From contig CM053028.1 of the NCBI GenBank assembly GCA_028564925.1, positions 436,572,571 through 436,636,570 of the forward strand: DNA of 64,000 nt, in the 5' to 3' direction. Position numbers and translations under genes: made by a program. This stretch comes from Lithobates sylvaticus. Its lineage: Eukaryota; Chordata; Amphibia; Anura; Ranidae. Below, piece by piece: positions 11,601-22,429 of this stretch. The notes under the pieces were generated by a model, which was not told the DNA's origin, ran no database searches, and saw only the letters and a program-made list of their open reading frames with translations. Each line of letters begins with the position of its first letter. Position 1 is the stretch's first letter.

Positions 11601-12422
11601 GAACATTGGGAGCATCCCTATTCACAATAACATGAGCACCGCAATCTCTTTTATGGCTATTTACCAGTTACAGATGTACAGCAAGCTGATTATGCTGCGC
11701 TTGATAAATAAAATATTGCATTAGTGAATACACAGTTCCCATAGACATTTCTGTAACAAACACCCTTTGCCCTCTTATACTTATTGTGGTCCTGTTATGT
11801 AAACCACAATGGAACTAATTCATATGTTAGACAACCCAAATTGCCAGACTGAGTAATTCTTATGAGAACATCATTATGTTTAGTTAACAGTTGCATTTTA
11901 TTACAAGTTGAAATGTGCTTTTTAAAGCTGTCCCAGCAAAAGTTTTTTCTTTTCAATGTTTTAATATTAAGTTAGGAGCAAGTTGAGGTTTCTGTACGGT
12001 GCAGTATTGGTAAACCTTTTATTTAACCACTTCAATACAGGACACTTTCACTCCCTTTCTGCCCAGGCCAATTTTCAGCTTTCAGCTTTTAGGACTGTCA
12101 CACTTTGAATGACAATTGCGTAGTCATGCAACACTGTACCCATATTACATTTTTATCATTTTTTTGTATAGAGTTTTTTTTCAGTGGTATTTAATCACTG
12201 CTAGTTTTTTTATTTTTTGCAAAATAAACAAAAAAAGACAAAAAATGTACAAAAGAATTAGTTTTTCTTCGTTTGTTATAAAATTTTGCAAATAAATAAT
12301 CTTTCTTCATAAATTTAGGCCAAAATGTATACTGCTACATTTCTTTAGTGAAAATAACCCAAATCAATGTATATTATTTAGTCTGAAGAAAAGTTACAGT
12401 GTTAACAAACTATGGTACATAT

Positions 12423-13576
12423 TAGTGATGCACCGATACTGGTATCGGTATCGGTGACGATACTAGGCATTTTCATGCGTGTCGGTACTCGAGAAAATTC
12501 TCCCGATACCGAAAGCCCATACCGGAAGTGACGTCAGCTGAGGGCAGGCCGCCTCCTCCTCCCCTCTGGCAGTGGGGTTCGAAGCAGTACGTGCCTTACA
12601 GCGCCAGGACAGGGGGGCGGGAAACTCCTCAACACAGTGGGAACAGTCTGACAGCTGGTCACACTGACACTCCTGCTCCCGGCTGTCTTTTATCATTATG
12701 CAGCACTGCCATGATCCTCTCCTGCCTCTGTAAACAAGAAGAGGGTGGGTGATGTCATAACGCCTCCCTTCCTGTTCCTGCAGAGAGAGAGAGCTGGCTG
12801 CTAGGCTGGATGGCTGGCTGGTTGCTACCCAATGACAGAGAATGGGTGGGTCGCCAAAGGCAAGGGGCGTGCACGTGTGTTTCTATAGTGTGAGGCAGCT
12901 GTGGAAGCATCCTTGGAAGCAGAACCAAGTATTGAGGGGAGCAAGTCCTGCAAACAGGTTAGTGTAATATGTACAGTACAGTGTCAGCAGGGTACAGACC
13001 GGTCTTTTACACTAGCAACATACAGTATATACAGACCAGTCTGTCCACTGACACTGTACTGTATTACTGTATATGTCAAATGTTATACACATACCAGTCT
13101 GTATATAATATACAGTACTGTGTCAGTGTACAGAGTGGTCTGTACCTAACACCCTGTACTGCGCCCTCCTAACAACCTGTACTGCGCAGTCCTAATGCCC
13201 TGGTAATGCGCCCTCCTAGCGCCCTCCTAACGCCTTGGTACTGCATCCTCCTGCCCACCCTGTGTTGCCTCCTCATTCCCCCACCAGCTGTCACCTCTGC
13301 CCCCATGTCTCCCAATGACCCTCCCATCTCCATCCTATTCCATCCAGCAATCACAGCCTTTTTCTTCTCAACTCTCCCACCCCACAATCCCTATTTCACC
13401 CCACCCTGCCCTCACCCCAGCCTCACCCCAGCCTCACCCAACTCCCTAACAACCCCCCCCCCCCCTCCCAAACCATCCCTCTACCTACACGATAGGTATC
13501 GTAATTGGTATCGGCGGGTACTTGCAAAAAAGTATCGGTACTCAGTGTTAAAAAAAGTGGTATCAGTGCAACCCTA
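12423..13576. mobile_element. Nonautonomous hAT with TATCGGTA-rich ends
   Basis: The left end TAGTGATGCACCGATAC and the inverted right end TAGGGTTGCACTGATAC are typical hAT termini. Subterminal GGTATCGG motifs repeat near both ends. Flanks GTACATAT and GTATACAT are a near 8-bp target duplication. The inside holds GTCTGTA/TACAGAC alternation (12960-13150) and a short CCCTCCTAACGCC-type array (13150-13240). Long open frames here are simple-sequence products, not a transposase. Confidence 0.75.
13150..13250. repeat. Short tandem array, about 25-bp unit
   Basis: Units of the kind CCCTGTACTGCGCCCTCCTA repeat about four times with drift inside the hAT. Confidence 0.5.
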
Positions 13577-13916
13577 GTATACATATCTGAAAATCGATCA
13601 ATCCTGATATACTGATGGCCTATGTCATTTCTTGAGGCCTGAAAACACCAGGACAGTACAAATATCCACCAAATTACACCTTTTTGGAAACTAGACAGTC
13701 CAATGTATTTAGTAAGAGACATGGTGAGTTTTTGAAGTTGTAATTTTTTGTCACAATTTTTTGGATTTACATTTTTTTTTTTTACATACTGTCACCAGTG
13801 CAGTACAGCGTCATCATATAACTGGTGTGGTGGTGATCAGGGACACTGACTGGTGATAGTGTGTATAAAAAAAAATGTAATAATTTTTTTAAAATTGTTA
13901 ATATAGATATATATTT

Positions 13917-14846
13917 TTTACCACTTTTTGCGATTCGGCACTGCGTCACTTTAACTGACAATTGCGCGATCGTGCAACGTAGCTCCCAAACAAAATGTAC
14001 GTCCTTTTTTTCCCATAAATAGAGCTTTCTTTTGGTGGTATTTGATCACCCCTGCGGTTTTTCTTTTTTGCACTATAAACAATAAAAGAGCGACAATTTT
14101 GAAAAAAAAAAAGCATTTTTTACATTTTGCTATAATAAATATCCCCCCAAAAATATAAAAAGAATTTTTTTCCCTTAGTTTAGGCCGATACGTATTCTTC
14201 TACATATTTTTGCAAAAAAAAAAATCGCAATAAGCGATTATTGATTGGTTTGTGCAAAAGTTATAGCGTTTACAAAATAGGGGATAGTTTTATGGCATTT
14301 TTTTTTTTTTACTAGTAATGGCGGTGATCAGCGATTTGTATCATGACTGCAACATTATGGCAGACACATTGGACATTTTTAACACATTTTTGGGACCACT
14401 GTCATTTATACAGCAATCAGTGCTATACAAATGCACTGATTCCTGTGTAAATGACACTGGCAGTGAAGGGGTTAACCACTAGGTGGCAGTGTAGGGGTTA
14501 AGTGTGTCCTGGGGGTGTGTCCTGGGTGTGTGGGGGGCGTGGCTGTGTGTGACACGTCACTGATCTCTGCTCCGATTACAGGGAGCAGAGATCAGTGACA
14601 CTGTCACTAGGCAGAACGGGGAGATGCTTGTTTACATTAGCATCTCCCCATTCTTCTACCCCGTGAGACGATCGTGGGTATCCCCGCGGCGATCAAGTCC
14701 GCAGGACCCGCGACCCGACTCACGGAGCTTGCCGTGGGTGCGCGCCCGCAGGTGCCTCTTAAAGGGCAAAATACAGGTACGTGATTCTGCCTGTACGTGC
14801 CCTTCTGCCGCAGTATATCTGCGTGAGGCCGTCGGCAAGCGGTTAA
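13917..14846. mobile_element. TTAA element, GTGCAACGT family A
   Basis: It shares most of its length with 61207-62111: TTTTGCGATTCGGCACTGCG, GCACTATAAACAATAAAAGA, CAAAATAGGGGATAGTTTTA, and an end GTCGGCAAGCGGTTAA. The left end is worn (TTTACCACTTT for TTAACCACTT). It contains a hairpin around GATCTCTGCTCC and its inverse at 14565-14595, and another around CATCTCCCC (14622-14650). No transposase; nonautonomous piggyBac-like candidate. Confidence 0.65.
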
Positions 14847-15579
14847 TTAATTTTTTACATACAGTGACCAGAGCAATTCAGTGCTACCACAGTAGCACTG
14901 TAAAACTCTGGGGAGGATATCATGATTTTTTTTTACACACTACGAATGCTAATAACTGCATTTTACAGTTATAAGAAACCATTTTTTTCTGAATGAAAAC
15001 TACTCATTCAGTGTTTACTATTGTGATTAGCTAAAGCTCATCACATGGTACAGATGAGCTGTGATTGGCCCTGTTTATACCATGTGATGACTGTGACCAA
15101 TCATAGAGCTCATCACAATAGTATACAATAAAATGCATGTAACAAAGCCTTTTATTGTGTACAACTGTCATGTGATCTGCTCTGATTGCCCACAGCGATA
15201 ATATGTTACCGGCAGCGGGCCAGTACAATGATCTGTTATCAGATGTGTCCCGGCGGACAGGGCGGGTGAAGGAGTGCACCGAAGCCCAGCCCGTAGGGCA
15301 TGCGTGATCCTGGAGAATGTCATATGACGTCCTTCCAGAACAACAGTGGTCCCACCCAACCATTATTTTACAATAATTGGGGGTTAAAAAACGTTTTCTT
15401 AACGCAGTCTTTTAATTCATCATTCTACAATAATACATAGCCTGTCTATACCTTTTAAATTTGGATATGGACAAAAATGCACAATTCAGTTGGGTGTAGG
15501 GAAATTCTATATAGCAGGGGTGTGCATCTACAGTCCTCAAAGGCCAGGATTCTCATAGAATAGTATATGGAGTAAGATT

Positions 15580-16315
15580 TACCATATTAATCGGCATATA
15601 ACACGCGCTGATGTAGGAGGGAAGTTTAAGGAAAAAAACTTTAAGGAGGGAAGTTTAAGGAAAAAAACTTACATTTTAAATGCCCATCAATGCAGCCTTA
15701 TCAGTGTCCATCTACAGCCTTGCCCATCATTGCAGAATGAACAGTGTACATCTGAAGCCTTGCCCACCATTGCAGAATGATCAGTGTCCATCTGCAGCCT
15801 TGCCCATCATGCAGAATGATCAGTGTCCATCTACAGCCTTGCCCATCATGCAGAATGATCAGTGTCCATCTGCAGCCTTGCCAATCATTGCAGAATGATC
15901 AGTGTCCATCTGCAGCCTTGCCCAACAGTGTCCATCTGCAGCCTTGCCCAACAGTGTCCATCTGCAACCTTGCCCAAAATTGCAACATGATCGTTTTTAA
16001 ATGTTACCGCCGCCGAGATAGACAGAGCTGTATGTCCTGTGTACTTGGCTCCTCTCGCAGTCCCGCCCCTTGGCCCAGCTCCTATGATGGACACAACACC
16101 GGTCCAATGGTGGGATATAAATGCTAGGAGGTGGGACTAGGCTTGAGCGGAGTCGAGCCTAGCTGAGTACAAAGTACACTCAGGTCTGTCTATTTTGGTG
16201 GCGCTCGTTCCCTCCTTCCCCTCCGAAGCAGCGGTTCAGCGTATAACACGCACCCACCATTTCCCCCTGATTTGAAAGGGAAAAAAGTGCGTGTAATACG
16301 CCGATAAATATGGTA
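15580..16315. mobile_element. MITE with TACCATATTAATCGGC ends
   Basis: The terminal 27 bp are inverted repeats (TACCATATTAATCGGCATAT against TACCATATTTATCGGCGTAT). The inside holds a 39-bp tandem array and a GC-rich stretch. No transposase. The family is common in frog DNA by recollection; the superfamily is unassigned. A short related piece lies at 16925-17075. Confidence 0.7.
15700..15990. repeat. 39-bp tandem repeat
   Basis: The unit starts GCAGAATGATCAGTGTCCAT and is followed by a CTGCAGCCTTGCCCATCAT-type half. Clear copies begin at 15773, 15812 and 15851, with degenerate ones on both sides and shortened ones at the right end. Because 39 is a multiple of three, frames stay open through it and mimic a repeat protein. 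Confidence 0.8.
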
Positions 16316-16893
16316 GTTTACAAAGGAAGCAAAATCCTTGCCTGTTTGTGGCCCATGGGGTCTGAATATGGATGTCCCTGCCATAAAACAACAGTTGGAA
16401 TCTACCACAGATAACTGAGAGAGAGAAACTGACCAATAATGTATGGAAGTCAACCTGCCTAGCTTTTAAACTTTTATCAGCCTTGAAAAAGTATTCATAC
16501 CCCTTGACGTTACAACCAAAAATGTAAATGTATTTTATTGGGATGTTATGTGGTAGACCAACACAAAGTGGCACATAATTGTGAAGTAGAATGAAAATGA
16601 ATTTTTTTTTTTTCAAATTTGTTTACAAATAAATATGTGAAAAGTGTGGCGTGCATTTGTATTCAGCCCCCGAGTCAATACTTTTGTAGAACCGCCTTTC
16701 GCTACAATTACAGCTGCAAGTCTTTTTGGGGATGTCTCTACCAGCTTTGGACATCTAGAGAGTGACATTTTTGCCCATTTTTCTGTACAAAATATCTCAA
16801 GCTCTGTCAGATTGGATGGAGAGTGTCTGTGAACAGCAATTTTCAAGTCTTGCCACAGATTCAATTGGATTTTGGTCTGGACTGTGAATGGGC

Positions 16894-17084
16894 CAAACAA
16901 ACAAAATAATTTTCCTTTGTAAACTACCGTATTTATCGTTGTATAACGCGCACTTTTTACCCCCTTAATGTCAGGGAGAAAATGGTGGGTGCGTGTTATA
17001 TGCCGAAATGGTGGGCTCCTGTTATACGTGCGTGTTATACGCCAAACAAAATAATTTTCCTTTGTAAACTACCGTATTAATCGG
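16894..17084. repeat. Rearranged MITE junction with direct and inverted copies
   Basis: The block AACAAAATAATTTTCCTTTG plus TAAACTACCGTATT occurs at about 16898 and again at about 17045. Its inverse (GGTAGTTTACAAAGGAAG) lies at 16312 at the edge of the neighbouring MITE. Between the direct copies is a short piece of the same MITE family (GTATAACGCGCAC, GCGTGTTATACGCC). Confidence 0.6.
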
Positions 17085-17618
17085 CTTACAACAGCACATT
17101 GGTTATCACCACAGCACCATCGGATTTGCCCATCAGCTGCAAATCACTGCCCATCAGCTGCCAGCCTGTGCCCTAAAAAAAGAGCGCCTGTCAATGCCCA
17201 TAAAAGTGCCAATCAGTGCCCATAAAAGTGCCAATCAGTTAGCCATCAGTAATACCTGTCAGTGCCCTTCAGATGCCACTCCGTAATGCCTGTCAGTAGC
17301 CCCTCATCAGTGCTGCCTATACAGTGCCATTTATCAGTGCCCATCAGTGCCACCTATCAGTGCCCATCAGTGCTGCCTATCAGTTTTTTTCAAAAATGTT
17401 GGCCTTTTTTAGTTTGTTTAGCAAAAAATAAAAACCCCAGTGGTGATCAAATACCACCAAAAGAAAGCACTGTTTGTGGGAAAAAAATAATAAAAAATTT
17501 AGTTTGGGCACAGTGTGGCATGACGGCGCAATTGTCATTCAAAGTGCGACAGTGCTGAAAGCTGAAAATGTAATCCTGGGCAGGAAGGGGCGAAAGTGCC
17601 TGGTATTGAAGTGGTTAA
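17085..17618 (-). mobile_element. TTAA element fragment inside Tc1
   Basis: Read on the minus strand it begins TTAACCACTTCAATACCAGG (TTAA at 17615-17618). GACAATTGCGCCGTC and GGTGGTATTTGATCACC blocks typical of the same group as 12023 follow, then CATCAGTGCC arrays (17100-17390). It sits where Tc1 reads TTTAAACTTC, so the TTAA target came from Tc1. The far end is not clear. Confidence 0.6.
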
Positions 17619-18115
17619 ACTTCTCCACAACTTTATCCCTGACCTGTCCGGTGTGTTCCTTGGTTTTCATGATGCTATTTGTTTACGAAGGTTCTCTAAC
17701 AAACCTCTGGGGGCTTCACAGAACAGCTGTATTTATGCTGAGTTTAAATTACCCACAGGTGGACGCTATTTACTAATTAGGTGACTTCTGAAGGCAATCA
17801 GTTCCGCTAGATATTAGTTAGGGGTATCAGTAAAGGGGGCAGAATACAAATGCATGCCACACTTTTCAGAAATGTATTGGTAAAACATTTTGAAAACCAT
17901 TTATTATTTTCCTTCTACTTCACAATTATGTGCTGCTTTGTGTTGGTCTATCACATAAAATCGCAATAACATACATTTACGTTTTTGGTTGTAACATGAC
18001 AAAATGTGGAAAATTTCAAGGCACTGTATGTCAGTCTAACATTGGCTGTCAAAATGAAACAAAAATAAAATAGGAAATTTTGAATAACCTGTAAATTCTA
18101 TCTTAAGCCCCATAC

Positions 18116-18530
18116 ACACGGTCGGATTTTCCGATGGATTCTGTCCTATCGGACAATGTTGTCGGAAATTCCGACCGTGTGTAGGCACCATCGGACATTT
18201 TCCATCGGATTGTCCGACAGACAAAGTTGTATCTCCTGCTCTAAAGATTTTCCGACAACAAAGTCCGATCACACCAATTCCGATCGTGTGTAGCGAATTC
18301 CGACGGACAAAGTGCCACGCATGCTCAGAGCACATTACAAGACCAAAGCTATTGGCTACTAACCTCTACATAGTCCCGTCATAGGCAACAAGCGTCACCA
18401 CGTTCAGAATGATCGGATTTTCCGACAACTTTGTCCGACCGTGTGTATGCAACACCAGTGTCGGACTAAATCCGTCGGACCAAATCCGATGGATTTGGTG
18501 GTCGGATTTTCCGACCGTGTGTATGGGGCT
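18116..18530. mobile_element. Harbinger-like MITE with long matching TIRs
   Basis: Ends AGCCCCATACACACGGTCGG and its exact inverse; target duplication TTA at 18113-18115 and 18531-18533. GTCGGATTTTCCGA motifs repeat inside. 415 bp, noncoding. It is the best preserved copy of this group in the window, so probably among the younger ones. Confidence 0.85.
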
Positions 18531-18536
18531 TTAGAG

Positions 18537-19150
18537 TACAGAATAGGATGCACAACTTGTATTTTTAGACCATGGGTTATAGATTGTAAGCTCTGATCCC
18601 TCCTGTATTGTATTGTAATTGTACTGTCTTCCCCCGATGTTTTAAAGCGCTGTGCAAACTGTTGGCGCTATATAAATCCTGTATAATAATAATAATAATA
18701 TGCAACTAGTTCAGGTGATTGGAAACTGGCAAAAAACTTGCTAGAGCCACCTCCAGAGCGCACCATATAACCCCACACAATCTGGAAGAATCCTGTTTTT
18801 TAGCAAGCAATAAAAAGTGATTCAGATACAGAGGGTAGGGACCTGCATCCTGGACTGTACTCCCAGATAAGGAATTTACCTAATCCACACAGCAATGGTG
18901 GAACTGATAGCAGCATGTCCTCTACAAGGGCCCACAGGCAAAACAAAGAGGAACTTTGTCTTGCAAATAGAAGCTGTAGCCTTTCGGGAGACCATGACAG
19001 CTCTGACCATATCTAGGCATTGTAGTACAATTTCTTTGTCATGTTTTGGGGAACGACACAGGGAATGAAGAATAATGTCCTCATTGAGGTGTAAAGAAGA
19101 AATCACCATGGGAAGGAAGGTTTTGGTCTCAAAATGACTTTATCCTTCTG
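18537..19150 (-). mobile_element. DIRS fossil: recombinase part and terminal region
   Basis: Minus strand. 18876-19140 resembles the C-terminal part of a DIRS tyrosine recombinase (a LDMVRA block, then FVLPVGP). 18537-18870 is terminal noncoding sequence, interrupted by an L2 tail, and its sequence recurs at 39025-39195. Treated as an old, broken retroelement copy; it lies in the expected order with the RT and gag-like remains at 21.3 and 25.6 kb. Assignment is by recollection of the family. Confidence 0.5.
18586..18703 (+). mobile_element. L2 3' tail
   Basis: GATTGTAAGCTCTGATCC, GCGCTATATAAATCCTGT and a terminal (ATA)n run match the ends of the L2 copies at 2452, 33507 and 51655. Only the last 120 bp are present, a strongly 5'-truncated insertion into the DIRS terminal region. 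Confidence 0.85.
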
Positions 19151-19234
19151 TAAAACAAGAAAGGGATCTCTATAGATGTAGCCGGCAGCGGACTACAGTT
19201 ATCTGGCACTGCAGACTTACCCTCTCCTTTCTTA

Positions 19235-19624
19235 TGCCCCGTACACACGATCGGATTTTCCGACAACAAAACCGTGGATTTTTTTCCAAAGGATGTCGGC
19301 TCAAACTTGTCTTGCATACACACGGTCACACACATGTTGGCCAAAAATTCCAAACGTGAGAACGCGGTGACGTGCAAGACGTACGACAAGCCGAGAAAAA
19401 GGAAGTTCAATAGCCAGTGCGGCTCCTTCTGCTTGATTCAGAACATGCATGAACTTTTGTGTGACGGACTTGTTGTCGGAGAATTTGAGAACCTGCTCTT
19501 AAACATTTGTGTGCGGAAATTCTGACAGCAAATGTTCAATGGAGCATACACACGGTTGGACTTTCCGACAACTAGCCCACATCGAACATTTCCCATCTGA
19601 AAATCTGACCGTGTGTATGCGGCT
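19235..19624. mobile_element. Harbinger-like MITE, GTACACACG family
   Basis: Ends TGCCCCGTACACACGATC and, inverted, AGCCGCATACACACGGTC; target duplication TTA at 19232-19234 and 19625-19627. The interior is close to 6455-6878. Noncoding. Confidence 0.8.
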
Positions 19625-19639
19625 TTAGACTGTCTCTGT

Positions 19640-20542
19640 GTTCCTCTAGTGCTGGGCTCGGATTACATGTATCATATTCCTGAGCCAAGCAGAGAGCATT
19701 GTGGGAACTGTAGTCACCTGAACAGACATCCTGCAGAATCTGCAGAACTATCCATGAACTACACCTCATAGCAAGCCATCTGCTCCAGGGAGAGAACTCA
19801 GGGAGAGGCTATAAAGGGATCAGCAGACCAGGCCCAAGCCCTCTTGCTTCCCACATCTCATCAAGTAAACACCCCCTTCGCATCGTACCCCATACTCATT
19901 CACATAGGGTGGGGGGCCGGGATCTGGGGGCCCCCTTATTAAAGGGGGTTCCCAGATTCCGATTAGCCCCCGCCCGCAGACCCCGACAACCAACGGCCAG
20001 GGTTGTCGGGAAGAGGCCCTTGTCCTCATCAACATGGGGACAAGGTGCTTTGGGGTGGGGGGGCCACACGGCCCCCCTTTCCCCAGGGCACCCCCCATGT
20101 TGAGGGCACGCGGCCTGGTACGGCTCAGGAGGGGGGGGGGGCGCTTGTTCGTCCCCACCCCTTTTCTGGCCTGCCAGGCTGCGTGCTCGGATGAGGGTCT
20201 GACTTGGATTTGGGGGGAACCCCCACGCCGTTTTTTCGGCGTGGGGATTCCCTTTAAATCCATGCCAGGTCACGGAGCTAGCGCGGCGGCATTTACTGCC
20301 TACGCTAGCTACGTAACCTGAAGTTACGTTCGAAATGAACGGACTGCTCCGTGTGTGGGCAAGTCCGTTCATTTTCAAAAGTCCCGCGGACTTTTGGCCG
20401 GCGGATTATCCGCTGGAAAAGTCCGTGCGTGTGTGGGCAAGTCCACACGCTCGGAAAGTCCAGCGGACCTAGCTGGAAAGTCCCGCGGGATTGTCCGCTG
20501 GACTAAGTCCGCCGGCAAAAGTCCGCACGTGTGTACGCGGCA
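19640..20542 (+). mobile_element. GC-rich Harbinger-like element, right end intact
   Basis: The right end GTGTGTACGCGGCA (to 20542) followed by TAA matches the right end of 43946-45417. The subterminal part is rich in AGTCCGC/GCGGACT motifs. The core (19886-20330) is the shared GC block with CATAGGGTGGGGGGCCGGGA and the hairpin CCACGCCGTTTTTTCGGCGTGG (20222-20243). To its left lies a promoter-like stretch with CTATAAAGGGATC (19809). The left terminal repeat was not found. Open frames of 60-160 codons on both strands reflect high GC and few stops; I do not call them genes. Confidence 0.55.
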
Positions 20543-20545
20543 TAA

Positions 20546-21300
20546 GTATTACTACTGGTCAGTTTCAGCTGCTTTGCCTTGACTGCATATCACTGTGCCA
20601 CATTTAGAAGTCTTGTTTCTTTGAGCTCCAACTGCCGGTGAAGACAACCGCAAGGCCTTGCATTTTGAACACTGCTATTCTATCGCTATTTAAAGGGACA
20701 CACCACTAGTACCTATATTACTTCATCTCTCATTAAGTTTAAAGGTATAATAGGCTGGCCTGGGGTTCCCCTTTAGCAGTGGTTTTATATACAGTAACCA
20801 GTAGCCCTTTTTGAGATCCATTAATTTATTGTCTGTATGCCTTGATATTATGTATCTGTCATTTCACACTCTCATTTAATTGTTTTGGGGACTTTTTCAG
20901 TCTTGGCTGTTGATCCAGGATTTGACTGACTAATATCCTGTTACAAGACTCTCCTCTTGATTAAGTAAAACCTAAGAGAGCTAATCAATATATCTTGTGT
21001 CAGTGTGTTATTTAAAGGTATACACAACATGTCTAAACCTAGAGTGTCAGGAGGGCTGGAAATTTCACAGGGCCAAGGTGGCGCAGACGAACATGCAATT
21101 CTAAGCAACCCCCAAGGGGGCAGTGCTACATAAGAAATACATGCCAAATCAGAACCAAGCCTAAGAGATGTAATGGCTACCAGGAAGGAAATTTTTTTAT
21201 GAATATCTCTGAATATCTCTGAATATCTCTGATTGGTTCAAGGGGGGGGGGGGGGTCTCTGATACACAGAGAGCACCAGGTCCAAGTGAAATCCCAAGGT
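20546..21300. other. Unassigned, possibly part of the DIRS fossil
   Basis: It lies between the recombinase and RT remains of the DIRS copy. No motif was recognised with confidence. Confidence 0.25.
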
Positions 21301-21780
21301 GACACAGTAGGTTCAATTGTGTGATTTTATGAACAACTCCCTGAAGAAAATTTTTGATCATGGGAGAAGGAAAATCCTAGCTTGGGCTGTGTCCAAAATT
21401 AGACCCAGGTACTCCTGATGGAGTAGGGCTGCAGAGCAGACTTTGGAAGGTTAGTTATCTAGCCAAAGGCTTTAAAGGAACTGATTCATCTATTGGATAT
21501 TGGTATTTAAGGTTGTGGACGAGGAGTTCTTCAGTAGGAGGTCTTCCAGGTAACATGAATGTCCAGGGTTTATAGAGGAGCTACCATCTGGGCAAGCACC
21601 TTTGTGAATACTTGAGGTGCAGAGGAGAGCTTGAATGGTAGTGTTACAAAATGGAAGTGTTGGTCCCCCCACAGCAAAATGCAGAAAGAAATGATGTGAG
21701 GGGAAAATGAGGATGTGGAGATAGGCATCTATCTACTGATGCCAGAAGTTCCCTTTGCCTAAGAGAAGGACAATGACAGA
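21300..21780 (-). mobile_element. DIRS fossil: reverse transcriptase part
   Basis: On the minus strand a stretch around 21540-21700 resembles the DIRS reverse transcriptase region with the LPFKLSSAP block. Broken. Its orientation and position fit one old DIRS copy reaching from about 18.5 to 27.1 kb with many later insertions. Confidence 0.5.
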
Positions 21781-22429
21781 TCTTGCTGATTCCATTCAGA
21801 TTTGTAGTGCATACAAAAAATCTGTTTAAAGATTTTAAGTGAATTATTGTGTGGATTCCATATTTGTTTTGAGACTGAATAAGTTTGAATATAAATCTTT
21901 ATGGACAAGGTATGCCATACTTTATACATCTGTTAAGGTTTTCATTTAATCAGGTCATGGTATATCTAGTAGTATTTGCTCACATTTAGCTAAACTTGTT
22001 CTGTAATGTTGAAGACGTTTTGTACCTTATCCAAGACACTTCCTTTTCAGTTCTAATGAGTGTTAGGAATATACCAATATACCCCAACCTTTATATCCAA
22101 ACAGGTAGTACCTAAAGATTGAAATTATCAGGCTGATGTTTTTGTTTAAGGACAGGGGGTGTGAAATTTGAGGGACCACCATGTTCTAGTTACAGATTTC
22201 CATCCTTGGTTTCATAACGTTCATAAATGCTAATCCTTTGACCCGTCCCCCTCCAATTGATGCTCGCTAAATGAGACTCATATTGTGCTAGATGTGATTC
22301 TAAGTGGTTAGAGTCAGGTTATAAGCAGATCAGGTTAAAATTGGGGGCTGAACCTACTCCACTGATCCTGTCAAATTCATGAGTTCAAAAAACATCTCTC
22401 TTGGTTGTATTACTAGACTTCTACATTCT

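Larger units (their letters stand above)
12023..15387. mobile_element. TTAA element carrying two later insertions
   Basis: It starts TTAACCACTTCAATACAGG (12023) and ends GGGGTTAA (15384-15387). Continuity of the family is seen in three blocks: 12023-12422, 13577 to about 13916, and 14847-15387. The gaps are filled by the hAT 12423-13576 and by another TTAA element at about 13917-14846. Without these it is about 1.28 kb. TTAA targets point to piggyBac-like (or Kolobok-like) mobilisation; no transposase is encoded. The end blocks contain TTTTGGAAACTAGACAGTCC and GTGATTGGCCCTGTTTATAC, which recur in frog genomes as I recall. Confidence 0.55.
16475..18029 (-). mobile_element. Gutted Tc1-like transposon with insertions
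   Basis: The right end reads inward from TACAGTGCCTTGAAA (inverted) with GACCAACACAAAG; the left end TATCAGCCTTGAAAAAGTAT is its inverse. Transposase start sequence lies near 17671 (minus), followed by a short N-terminal piece. The C-terminal end of transposase, with RLAAVIVAKGGSTK, lies near 16690-16730. The central DDE part is missing and is replaced by 16894-17617, which holds a short MITE and a TTAA element. The family is a widespread fish/amphibian Tc1. Inactive. Confidence 0.8.

Noticed and set aside
15680-16127. Frames with repeated SVHLQPCP units
   Set aside because: Product of a 39-bp tandem array inside a MITE; no start context or splice sites.
19820-20378. Frames of 147 and 160 codons, Pro/Gly/Arg-rich
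   Set aside because: Within the GC-rich transposon core, open on both strands because stops are rare in such sequence.
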